Below, in pieces: positions 35,619 through 46,278 of a stretch of 64,000 nucleotides of DNA. The translations under genes were made by a program, and so were the position numbers. Origin of the DNA: Coregonus clupeaformis (Eukaryota; Chordata; Actinopteri; Salmoniformes; Salmonidae); contig NW_025534081.1 in NCBI RefSeq assembly GCF_020615455.1, positions 62,001 to 126,000 on the forward strand, given 5' to 3'. Within the stretch, counting starts at the first letter, position 1; every line of letters begins with the position of its first letter. Below the pieces are notes generated by a model that did not search any database, had not been told where the DNA came from, and saw only the letters and a list, made by a program, of their open reading frames with translations.

Positions 35619-37069
35619 CGGGGCGGAGGAGTCTCTTCTATCTCATACTCCTGGAGTGGACCAGCTACCACCGGCCTGAGGAGAGACACATGGAACGAGG
35701 GGTTAATATTCCTATAATCAATAGGCAGTTCTAACCTGTAACACACCTCGTTCAACCTCCTCAGGACTTTGAATGGCCCCACAAACCGCCGACCCAGCTT
35801 CCGGCAGGGCAGGCGGAGGGGCAGGTTTCTGGTCGAGAGCCAGACTCGATCTCCAGGTGCGTACACAGGCCCCTCACTGCGGTGGAGATCGGCGCTCGTC
35901 TTCTGCCGACGGATGGCCCGCTGCAGATGTACGTGGGCAGCGTTCCAGGTCTCCTCCGAGCGCCGCACCCACTCATCCACCGCAGGGGCCTCGATCTGGC
36001 TCTCGTGCCAAGGTGCCAGAACCGGCTGGTACCCTAACACACACTGGAAAGGGGTTAGTTGGGTGGAGGAGTGGCGGAGAGAGTTCTGTGCCATCTCGGC
36101 CCAAGGAACGTATCTCGCCCACTCCTCCGGCCGGCCCTGGCAATAAGACCTCAGAAACCTACCCACATCCTGGTTAACACGTTCAACCTGCCCATTACTC
36201 TCCGGATGGTAACCCGAGGTAAGGCTTACCGAAACCCCCAACCGTTCCATAAACGCTCTCCACACTCTGGAGGTGAACTGGGGGCCTCGATCAGACACTA
36301 TATCCTCGGGTACCCCGTAATGCCGGAAGACATGGGTAAACAGAGCCTCAGCGGTCTGTAGGGCAGTGGGTAGACCCGGCATGGGAAGGAGACGACAGGC
36401 CTTCGAGAACCGATCCACAACGACCAGGATGGTAGTATTCCCCTGTGAGGGGGGAAGGTCGGTAACAAAATCCACCGAGAGGTGGGACCAGGGTCGTTGT
36501 GGAACGGGCAGGGGTTGTAGCTTACCCCTGGGCAAATGTCTGGGCGCCTTACACTGGGCACACACCGAACAGGAGGAGACATAAATCCTCACATCCCTGG
36601 CTAACGTTGGCCACCAGTACTTAGTGCTAAGGCAGTGGACTGTCCAGCCGATACCTGGATGTCCAGAGGAGGGGGACGTATGAGCCCAATAAATGAGGCG
36701 ATCGCGTACCTCGAGCGGAACGTACGTCCGACCCACTGGACACTGTGGAGGACTTGGGTCGGTGCGTAACGCCAGCTCGATCTCGGCATCAACCTCCCAT
36801 ACCACCGGTGCAACCAGACAAGACTCTGGTAGTATGGGAGTGGGCTCAACGGACCTCTCCTCCGAGTCATACCGCCGAGACAGGGCATCTGCCTTCCCGT
36901 TCTGGGACCCAGGGATGTAAGTAATTTTAAACACAAACCGGGCTAGAAACATAGTCCAGCGGGCCTGGCGAGGATTCAGTCTCCTAGCTGCCCGGATGTA
37001 TTCCAGGTTACGGTGGTCAGTTAGAATGAGGAAAGGGTGTTGAGCCCCCTCAAGCCAATGCCGCCACAC
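35585..37069 (-). pseudogene. Gypsy-1 RNase H end and integrase
   Basis: A 494-codon frame. It begins in the RNase H tail (LTDHRNLEYIRAARRLNPRQ) and a linker with KADALSRR. The integrase zinc domain has HTSPSSGHPG and CSVCAQCKAP. The catalytic core shows SVDFVTDLPP (Asp), IVSDRGPQF (Asp) and HPESNGQVER (Glu). A GPFKVL region (GPY/F-like) follows. The frame joins the RT frame only across a one-base shift near 37,062-37,070. It is otherwise well preserved. Confidence 0.92.
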
Positions 37070-38006
37070 CTTTAGGGGCCTGTACCACGGCTAACAGCTC
37101 CCTGTCTCCTACGTCATAATTCCGCTCCGCCGGACTGAGCTTTTTAGAATAAAAGGCACAGGGACGGAGTTTAGGTGGTGTGCCAGACCGTTGGGAGAGA
37201 ACGGCCCCTATACCGGCCTCTGACGCGTCTACCTCTACCTGGAAAGGTAAAGAGGGATCCGGATGCGCCAACACCGGCGCCGAGGTAAACAGGTCCTTCA
37301 GTTTCCCAAAAGCCCTGTCCGCCTCAGCTGACCACCGCAAGCGCACCGGACCCCCCTTCAACAGAGACGTTATGGGAGCTGCCACCTGTCCAAAACCCCG
37401 GATAAACCTCCGGTAATAATTCGCAAAACCCAAGAACTGTTGCACCTCCTTCACAGTGGTTGGGGTCTGCCAATTACGCACAGCTGACACCCGGTCCACC
37501 TCCATCTTCACCCCTGACGCAGACAACTGATAACCCAGAAAGGAGACCGACTTCTGAAAGAACAGACATTTCTCTGCCTTGACATATAGGTCATGCTCCA
37601 ACAGCCTCCTCAATACTCGGCGCACCAGGGCTACATGCTCTGCTCGGGTAGAACTGTACACCAGAATATCGTCTATGTACACGACTACTCCCTGTCCCTG
37701 CATGTCCCGGAAAATCTCATCGACGAAGGATTGGAAGACTGAGGGAGAATTCATTAACCCATATGGCATGACGAGATACTCGTAATGTCCGGAGGTCGTG
37801 CTAAACGCTGTCTTCCATTCATCGCCCTCTCTAATGCGCACTAAGTTATATGCGCTCCTGAGATCCAATTTTGTGAAGAACTGAGCACCGTGTAATGACT
37901 CCGTCATAGTCGCAATCAGAGGACGTGGATAGCTGTACTTCACCGTAATCTGATTGAGACCGCGGTAATCAATACACGGGCGCAGACCTCCATCCTTTTT
38001 CTTCAC
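37050..38006 (-). pseudogene. Gypsy-1 reverse transcriptase and RNase H start
   Basis: A 318-codon frame. KKKDGGLRPCIDYRGLN, FTKLDLRSAYN (first Asp), MPYGLMNSPSVFQ and VVYIDDILVYS (YIDD at residues 110-113) are the RT motifs in order. FLGFANYYRRFIRGF and EVDASEAGIGAVLSQR mark the connection and RNase H start. The first Met is not the true start: RT N-terminal sequence continues upstream (38,007-38,215) in a broken frame that includes SHVYPLSQEE. Confidence 0.93.
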
Positions 38007-38219
38007 AAAAAGAAACTTGAGGAAGCGGGTGAAGTGGAGGGCCGTATGTATCCCTGTCTCAGAGACTCAGCGATGTAAGTTTCCATTGCCTTCCTCTCCT
38101 CTTGAGACAAGGGATACACATGGCTCCGCGGGAGAGCTGCTCCTGACTGGAGATCTATCGCACAATCCCCCAGTCTATGAGGTGGCAGCTGCGCGCCCTA
38201 GTTTTACTAAACACCAGTT

Positions 38220-39648
38220 TCAAATCCTCATACTCGGGGGAATATGCAGTGCTGGCATTAGATTCGGACTTTCCACCGAGGTCGCCCCTATGGAAACACC
38301 CAGACACCGCCCCTCACACTGGGCAGACCACCCTTTAAGAGCTTTCTCTCGCCACGAAATAGTAGGGTCATGGGTCATCAACCAGGGAAGCCCCAGCACC
38401 ACCGGATACGCAGGAGAGTCAATCAGATAGAGCTGAATCGTTTCCTCATGACCCTCCTGCGCCATCATCTTAAGGGGTGCCGTGACCTCCCTAATCAACC
38501 CAGATCCTAACGGACGGCTATCTAGGGCATGAACAGGGAAAGGCTTATCAACGGGAAGGAGAGGAATCCCTAACTCTACACAGAACTGGCGATCTACAAA
38601 ATTCCCAGCTGCGCCTGAATCTACTAGCGCCTTATGCTGAGAACGAGGTGCAACCTGTGGAAAACAAACAGGCAAGGTTAGGTGAACGACAGAAAGCTCT
38701 GGGTAAGTAGGGCGCCTACTCACCTGGGGGGACCCCCCAATGCGTGACCTGCCTTCTCCTCCACCGGGGGACCCTCCCCAACACCTAGCCGCGGTGTGCC
38801 CTCCACGGCCACAGTTAGTGCAGGGAACGGCCCCCCTCGGGTTCCTATTCCTCCGTTCTCTAGCGCCAGCACCCCCGAGCTCCATAGGGCTCGGCTCGGA
38901 GGTGCTGGAGGGTGAAATGGGCGAACCCCACCCGGGACGTCCACGGGTGGCGAGCAGGGTGTCCAGCCGAATGGCCATGTCGACAAGTTGGTCAAACGAC
39001 AACGAGGTGTCCCTGCACGCCAACTCTCTCTGGACGTCCTCCCGGAGGCTGCAACGGAAGTGGTCTATGAGGGCCCGCTCATTCCACCCTGCATCTGCCG
39101 CTAGAGTCCGGAATTCCAGAGCAAAGTCCTGGGCGCTCCTCATCCCCTGTCGGAGGTAGAACAGACGCTCCCCCGCCGCCTTCCCTTCTGGTGGATGGTC
39201 AAACACGGCACGGAAGCGGCGGGAGAACTCCGCATAGGTAGTGGTAGCGGCGTCCATTCTCCTCCATTCGGCGTTGGCCCACTCCAACGCCTTGCCGGTG
39301 AGACAGGAGATGAGGGGCGGAGACGCTCTCGTGTCCCGAGGGCGCCGGGTGTACGGTGGCGAGGTAGAGCTCCACTTGCAGCAGGAACCCTTGACACCCG
39401 GCAGCGGAGCCGTCGTACGCCCTCGGGAGCGAGAGCCGAATCCCACTGGTTTCCGGAAGTTGGACAGGAGGACTGACCGATGGGGATGGTCCGGTAGGTG
39501 GGGCCGTGGGTACCCCGCTGTTCTCCCATCGGTGGAGAGTGTTCATCACCCGCTCCAGGGCATGACCGATCTGGTTGATCCGGTCCTCCTGCCCACGAAG
39601 ACGGTCCTCCATGCTCTCTGTTGGCGCGGTTGCTCCTGCTGATTCCAT
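38220..39648 (-). pseudogene. Gypsy-1 gag and protease
   Basis: Gag starts at ATG 39,648 (MESAGATAPTESMEDRLRGQ) with a short coiled-coil-like N-terminus. A one-base insertion near 39,315-39,335 moves the capsid region into the 39,446-38,220 frame. There the capsid-like segment (LISCLTGKALEWANAEW, FDHPPEGKAAGERLFYLRQG) is followed by one zinc knuckle, CTNCGRGGHTAARC (residues 209-222 of that frame), and a retropepsin motif ALVDSGAAGNFVD (DSG at 276-278). Gag and protease share this frame, as in sushi-type elements and their domesticated relatives PEG10 and RTL1. Confidence 0.9.
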
Positions 39649-39653
39649 GGGTG

Positions 39654-39663
39654 ATGTGTGATT
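39654..39663 (-). other. Predicted self-priming primer-binding site of Gypsy-1
   Basis: One base inside the 5' LTR, the minus strand reads AATCACACAT. This is exactly complementary to ATGTGTGATT inside the LTR (39,912-39,921), the predicted 5' end of the RNA. It does not begin with TGG, so a normal tRNA primer is unlikely. Confidence 0.65.
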
Positions 39664-39664
39664 C

Positions 39665-40110
39665 TGTCAGAACGCTGAGTGTGGATGTGGTGCAGGGAAT
39701 CAAGCGCAGGCACAAAGGTGTTCGTCAACAGTCTTTAGTAGTCAAAATGAACTCCAAACAGGAGAAAATAGCCAACCCAACCGGGAGGCAAGAGCGACTA
39801 AACGCACACACACAACAGTGCGTAAAACAAGAAAAGGAGCACGCAGTGCGGACTCTCAATTAACACAGTATGAGACAAAAAACCCATCAACAATAAACAG
39901 CTGACAAAAACAATCACACATAACACCTGACCCAACATACGAAACTTAAATAGGAAACACAATCAAACACTAACAAGGGACAGGTGTTACAAACAGACAA
40001 AACCAAACAAACATGAAACATCGAACGGTGGTAGCTAGTACTCCGTGGACGACGACCGCCGAAGCCTGCCCGAACAAGGAGGAGGGGCAGCCTCGGCCGA
40101 AACCGTGACA
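39665..40110 (-). repeat. Gypsy-1 5' LTR
   Basis: 446 bp, TGTCA...TGACA. On the minus strand it contains a TATA-like box, TATTTAAG (39,952-39,945), 31 nt upstream of the predicted transcript start at 39,921. Confidence 0.94.
39945..39952 (-). promoter_or_regulatory. TATA-like box of the Gypsy-1 LTR
   Basis: TATTTAAG on the minus strand, 31 nt before the sequence that pairs with the primer-binding site. The same box is in the 3' LTR. Confidence 0.6.
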
Positions 40111-41279
40111 ATTAGAAGTGATTCAGACAATTACATTGATGGAAGTTACAATCTATCTGCAATATTAAAGCCGACCTCTAATAAAAAATAATCATAAAAA
40201 AAAGAACTTCAAGGAGAGAGGTTCAATTGTTGTGAAGAAGGCGTCAGGGAGCCCAAGAAAGTCCAGCAAGCACCAGGACCGTCTCCTAAAATTGATTCAG
40301 CTGTGGGATCGGGGCACCACCCGTGCAGAGCTTGCTCAGGAATGGCAACAGGCAGGTGTGAGTGCATTTGCACGCACAGTGAGGCGAAGACTTTTGGAGG
40401 ATGGCCTGGTGTCAAGAAGGGCAGCGAGGAAGCCACTTCTCTCTAGGAAAAACATTAGGGACAGACTGATATTCTGCAAAAGGTACAGGGATTGGACTGC
40501 TGAGGACTGGGGTAAAGTCATTTTCTCTGATGAATCCCCTTTCCAATTGTTTGGGTCATCCGGAAAACACCTTGTCTGGAGAAGACAAGGTGAGCGCTAC
40601 CATCAGTCCTGTGCCATGCCAACAGTAAAGCATCCTGAGACCATTCATGTGTGGGGTTGCTTCTAAGCCAAGGGAGTGGGCTCACTCACAATTTTGCCTA
40701 AGAACACAGCCATGAATAAAGAATGGTACCAACACATCCTCCGAGAGCAACTTCTCCCAACCATCCAAGAACAGTTTGGTGACGACCAATACCTTTTCCA
40801 GCATGATGGAGCACCTTGCCATAAGGCAAAAGTGATAACTAAGTGGCTCGGGGAACGAAACATCGACATTTTGGGTCCATGGCCAGGAAACTCCCCAGAC
40901 CTTAATCCCATTGAGAACTTGTGGTCGATCCTCAAGAGGCAGGTGGACAAACAAAAACCCACATATTCTGACAAACTCCAAGCATTGATTATGCAAGAAT
41001 GGGCTGCCATCAGTCAGAATGTGGCCCAGAAATTAATTGACAGCATGCCAGGGTGGATTGCAGAGGTCTTGAAAAAGAAGGGTCAACACTGCAATTATTG
41101 ACTCTTTGCATAAACTTAATGTTATTGTCAATAAAAGCCTTTGACACTTATGGAATGCTTGTAATTATACTTCAGTATACCATAGTAACATCTGACAAAA
41201 ATATCTCATAACACTGAAGCAGCAAACTTTGTGAAGACCAATACTTGTGTCATTCTCAAAACTTTTGACCACGACTGTA

Positions 41280-41281
41280 CA

Positions 41282-41344
<63 letters not shown>

Positions 41345-41352
41345 ACACACAC
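41280..41352. repeat. (CA)n microsatellite
   Basis: About 35 CA units starting directly at the right TA of Tc1-A. Confidence 0.95.
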
Positions 41353-41623
41353 AGTAGTATACTCACATAGCCAACACAAACATATCATACAGTATAAACA
41401 AGCCTACAGTCCAGTGCTTTTACATCTACTATAATATTCAGAAACAGTATTCTCAATACACAACCTCTGACAGGATTTCATGCCAGTCAGTACTCATTCT
41501 GCTTTCCCTCTCTGTGTTTAGCAACCCTTTCAGTCACGCACGCATGCACGCATGCACGCACACACACACACACACACATATACACATACACACACAGAGA
41601 GATACAGGCAGCACTCTTTAGGC

Positions 41624-42330
41624 CAGGGGGGCTGGGATACAGACGTGACTCAGGGGGGCTGGGATACAGATGTGACTCAGGGGTGCTGGGATACAGATGT
41701 GACTCAGGGGGGCTGGGATACAACCGTGACTCAGGGGGGCTGGGATACAGACGTGACTCAGGGGGGCTGGGATACAGACGTGACTCAGGGGGGCTGGGAT
41801 ACAACCGTGACTCAGGGGGGCTGGGATACAGACGTGAATCAGGGGGCTAGGATACAGACGTGAATCAGGGGGGCTGGGATACAACCGTGACTCAGGGGGC
41901 TGGGATACAGACGTGACTCAGGGGGCTGGGATACAGACGTGACTCAGGGGGGCTGGGATACAACCGTGACTCAGGGGGCTGGGATACAGACGTGAATCAG
42001 GGGGGCTGGGATACAACCGTGACTCAGGGGGGCTGGGATACAGACGTGACTCAGGGGGGCTGGGATACAGACGTGACTCAGGGGGGCTGGGATACAGACG
42101 TGACTCAGGGGGGCTGGGATACAGATGTGACTCAGGGGCCTGGGATACAGATGTGACTTAGGGGGGCTGGGATACAGATGTGACTCAGGGGGGCTGGGAT
42201 ACAGATGTGACTCAGGGGGCTGGGATACAGATGTGACTCAGGGGGGCTGGGATACAGATGTGACTCAGGGGGGCTGGGATACAGATATGACTCAGGGGGG
42301 CTGGGATACAGATGTGACTCAGGGGGGCTG
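41624..42330. repeat. 27-bp minisatellite, about 26 copies
   Basis: GGGATACAGATGTGACTCAG plus GGGGGCT, with 26-bp (one G fewer) and CAACCGTGACTC variants. Variant types cluster: ACGTG on the left and centre, ATGTG on the right. Confidence 0.95.
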
Positions 42331-42376
42331 ATGATCTGATCCTGAGAAAGAGAAAGAGAGAAATAATAGCCCCTGG

Positions 42377-42496
42377 ACAATCTTGTTTTTATTATTATTT
42401 TAATGATGTTAATATTGTAAATTAATCACTTAAAGTACGCTTTGGCAAATATGTACATAGTTACATCATGCCAATAAAGCTATTTGAATTTAATTG
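42377..42496 (+). mobile_element. LINE 3' tail (LINE-D-like)
   Basis: CATCATGCCAATAAAGCTAT and TTTGAATTTAATTG resemble the LINE-D 3' terminus at 31,300-31,330 and run directly into a GA microsatellite. No coding part remains. Confidence 0.55.
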
Positions 42497-42586
42497 AGAG
42501 AGAAAGAGAGACAGAGAGAGAGAGGGGAGGGGGGGAGAGAGGGAGAGAGGGAGAGAGAAAGAGAGGGAGAGAGAAAGAGAGCAGAG

Positions 42587-42651
<65 letters not shown>
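42497..42651. repeat. (GA)n microsatellite
   Basis: GA array with GGGAGG interruptions on the left and a pure array on the right. Confidence 0.95.
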
Positions 42652-42654
<3 letters not shown>

Positions 42655-42762
42655 CCTCCTGAGAGCGTCGTCCTCTGAACCTTTCTGTAGTCTATGGCTG
42701 AGAGATTGAGCCTGCCTATTACACAGGCTATCAGAACACAGCAAGATAATTAATTAATATAA

Positions 42763-43205
42763 TACTGCAGTATCTATCTCTATTATAATACTGCAGTATC
42801 TCTCTCTATTATAATACTACAATATCTCTCTCTATTATAATTCTACAGTATCTCTCTCTCTATTATCATACTACAGTATCTCTCTCTATTATAATTATAC
42901 AGTATCTCTCTCTATTATAATACTACAGTATCTCTCTCTATTATAATTCTACAGTATGTCTCTCTATTATAATACTACAGTATCTCTCTCTATTATAATT
43001 CTACAGTATCTCTCTCTATTATAATTCTACAGTATCTCTCTCTATTATCATACTACAGTATCTCTCTCTATTATAATTCTACAGTATCTCTCTCTATTAT
43101 AATACTACAGTATCTCTCTCTATTATAATACTACAGTATCTCTCTCTCTCTATTATAATACTACAGTATCTCTCTCTATTATAATTCTACAATATCTCTC
43201 TCTTA
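42763..43205. repeat. 26-bp minisatellite, about 16 copies
   Basis: TATTATAATACTACAGTATC plus TCTCTC, with ATTC/ATAC/ATCA variants. Confidence 0.94.
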
Positions 43206-44769
43206 CCCTCCTTTCTCTTTCTTTTAACCTCAGAATTTCTATGTTTCTCCATTCTTCTAGATCTTTCTCTTTTTCGCCCCACCAGGTGAGTTACCGGGCA
43301 GAAGAAGAAAACATCATGTTTTCAGCCATATTATGCTTCTGGGCTTTATTGTACTTACTCTATTTTCCTTCCCTTCAACAACAAGGTAGACGCAGCCCCA
43401 CGTCGCAACACTACTCAACTTTCCACTACAACTTCTAATCAATATCTAATTTATTAGATGAGATGTGTAGTAGTGGCCAAAATACATCAGTCCATTGAGC
43501 GTTTCAATGACTGAAACAGCTGCTCCGCCATACCATAATACCCACAACACCCTCCTATCGGGCCGTCCATAAATCTGAATGACATTAACATTAGAACCCA
43601 GCTCCATCCTCTCTCTCTCTGTGGATGGGCTGCTTAGAGAGACAGGTAGCCTTCCATTTTATTTATCCATACTGCTGGTTCGACAGACAGGCAGAGCTAC
43701 AGAGACATAAATCTGTGAGCTGGTTGGAGACAGACAGACAGCCGGGCTGCCTTGGCCACCAGGTTAAGTGAATATCACCCAATGCGTTCTGAAAGAGCTC
43801 CCTCCCTCGCCTCGCAGCTCCCAGTCCCATTTCCCACTCATATTAAATATATGTTTCATTCCTGCCCTATTTGGATAGAAAGACATTTTACCCTCTTTTA
43901 TAGAAGGTCATAAAATATATAGTGTCTTTTTTTAACGCTCTGCATAACATTTACATTTTCTATTGTATAAATGTGATCTGCGTGAGGCGGAGACTGAATA
44001 AAACATTCATGGCAAAAGCCCTTTCTGCTGTGACATTTGGTCCTCTATCTATCATCAGGTTTTTATATGCAGCGCAGGGGAACAAACGCTGGTCAAATGT
44101 TTAAATGTGGCCTCTCCGTATAAAATTTAAACCCCGCTTTCACATTAACACCCGCCGGCTAGTAGATGGAAATGCCTTTTTGCGGAGATAAGAGAAAAGT
44201 AAAATGGAAATGACTGGCGAGGCTGTTGTGGCAGGAGGGGAGGGCGGTGATGGGCCGAGGAAATTGAAGCATGTCAGTCAAATTAGAAAATGCCACCTCT
44301 GCCTGCTTCCACGCAGCCGGCGGAAATGTAAATGTGGCCTGGTCTCTCGAATGAGTTTAAGAGGCAATACTGTACTCTATTTTTACTCTCTCTCTGTCTC
44401 CTTTATCCCTCTCCATCAAAATCAGAATTGTACAGTGGTATTAAGGATGCAAAGGGCTTGATTTATTGTTCTGTGTGATTTAAATAGGCATTTAATTGTA
44501 ATATGAATAATACAATTGCTCTGCTTCCTTTGTGTTGGTCAGGGTTAAGGATTCAATATGAATGATGTGGGACAGGTGTTGGACTGGACTGCTTTATACA
44601 GAAGCGAGAGATCATTTCAGTGGCTCTGCTCCAAACCAATACCTCACCACTAGCCCTATCACCTTATTGGTTGGTTCCTTGTTGGTTTCTGGCATATTGA
44701 TAAATATTTTCAGACTTGCAAGAGGGAATCAACAAGGACTTACGGATAGAGTGGAAGTATTGGTTTGAA
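43206..44769. other. Unique sequence, candidate conserved noncoding DNA
   Basis: Single-copy, low-repeat sequence. The 43,850-44,350 part is AT-rich with several homeodomain-like TAAT/ATTA cores and no long open frames. No coding exon recognised. Conservation cannot be tested from one sequence. Confidence 0.3.
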
Positions 44770-45133
44770 ATAGGGTCATGATCACAATATAACACAATAT
44801 AGGAGCCATATCTAGGAAAATCAAAGTTCCAAAGTCTGGGCCTAATATAGTGTATAATTACAATACGTTTTGTAGTGATTCCTATGTTGTTGATGTAAAT
44901 AATATTTGTTGGTCTGTGGTGTGTAATGAGGAGCAACTAGATGCTGCACTTGACACATTTATGAAATTGCTTATTCCAGTAACTAATAAGCATGCATCCA
45001 TTAAGAAAATGACTGTAAAAACTGTTAAATCCCTGTGGGTTGATGAGGAATTGAACAATTGTATGGTTGAGTGGGATGAGCCAAAAGGAATGGCAAATAA
45101 GTCTGGCTGCACAACCGTTTGGCAAACATGCTG

Positions 45134-45290
45134 GTCCTCTGTAGCTCAGCTGGTAGAGCACGGCGCTTGTAACGCCAGGGTAGTGGGTTCGATCCCCGGG
45201 ACCACCCATACACAAAAATGTATGCACGCATGACTGTAAGTCGATTTGGATAAAAGCGTCTGCTAAATGGCATATTATTATTATTATATT
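45134..45290 (+). mobile_element. tRNA-derived SINE inserted in LINE-C
   Basis: TGTAGCTCAGCTGGTAGAGC (box A), GGGTTCGATCCCCG (box B) and the tail AAGTCGATTTGGATAAAAGC / GCTAAATGG, ending in (ATT)n. ATGCTG flanks both sides (45,128-45,133; 45,291-45,296) as a short target duplication. Confidence 0.9.
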
Positions 45291-46278
45291 ATGCTGCAAA
45301 TTGAGAAATCATGTGACTAAACTGAATAAAAAGAAGAAGAAACTATACCATGAAACAAAGATATATGATATAAAGAATGATAGTAAAAAGCTTTGGAGCA
45401 CCTTAAATGACATTTTGGGAAAAAAGGCAAACTCAGCTCCATCATTCATTGAATCAGATGGCTCATTCACCACAAAACCCACTGATATTGCCACTTACTT
45501 TAATGATTTTTTCATTGGCAAGATTAGCAAACTTAGGCATGACATGTTATGAAAGACAAGCATTGTATTCCGTAAAGTGAGTGTGGAAGCGGTGAAACAA
45601 TTATTGTTGTCTATCAACAATGACAAGCCACTGGCGTCTGACAACTTGGATGGAAAATTACTGAGGATAATAGCGGACGATATTGCCACTCCTATTTGCC
45701 ATATCTTCAATCTAAGCCTACTAGAATGTGTGTGCTCTCAGGCCTGGAGGGAAGCAAAAGTCATTCCGCTTCCCAAGAATAGTAAAGCCCCCTTTACTGG
45801 CTCAAATAGCCAACCAATCAGCCTGTTACCAACCCTTAGTACACTTTTGGAAAAAAATGTGTTTGACCAGATACAATGCTATTTTACTGTAAACAAATTG
45901 ACAACAGACTTTCAGTACGCTTATAGGGAAGGACATTCAACAAGCACGGCATTTACACAAATGACTGATGATTGGCTGAGAGAAATTGATGATAGAAAGA
46001 TTGTGGGAGCTGTTTTGTTAGACTTCAGTGTGGCTTTTGACATTATTGATCATAGTCTGCTGATGGAATAACGTATGTGTTATGGTTTTCACCCCCTGCT
46101 ATATTGTGGATTAAGAGTTACCTGTCTACCAGAACACAGAGGGCGTTCTTTAATGGAAGCATCTCCAACAACATCCAGGTAGAATCAGGAATTCCCCAGG
46201 GCAGCTGTCTAGGCTGTCACGGATTCTGCCGAGGCTGCCCCTCCTCCTTGCTCGGGCGCTGCACTTCCCCGGAGTCAC

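Larger units (their letters stand above)
34910..40110 (-). mobile_element. Ty3/Gypsy chromovirus-type LTR retrotransposon (Gypsy-1)
   Basis: Two 446-bp LTRs (TGTCA...TGACA) bound a 4.3-kb interior. ATTAG at 34,905-34,909 and 40,111-40,115 is a perfect 5-bp target duplication. Minus-strand order: 5' LTR, PBS, gag, protease, RT, RNase H, integrase, chromodomain, polypurine tract, 3' LTR. The LTRs differ by about 6 substitutions, so the insertion is young. The interior carries at least five 1-base frameshifts. It resembles the fish Tf1/sushi group. Confidence 0.95.

Noticed and set aside
38220..39648. Domesticated sushi-class gag gene (PEG10/RTL-like)
   Set aside because: It lies inside an LTR pair with a target duplication and carries frameshifts, so it is a normal retrotransposon copy.
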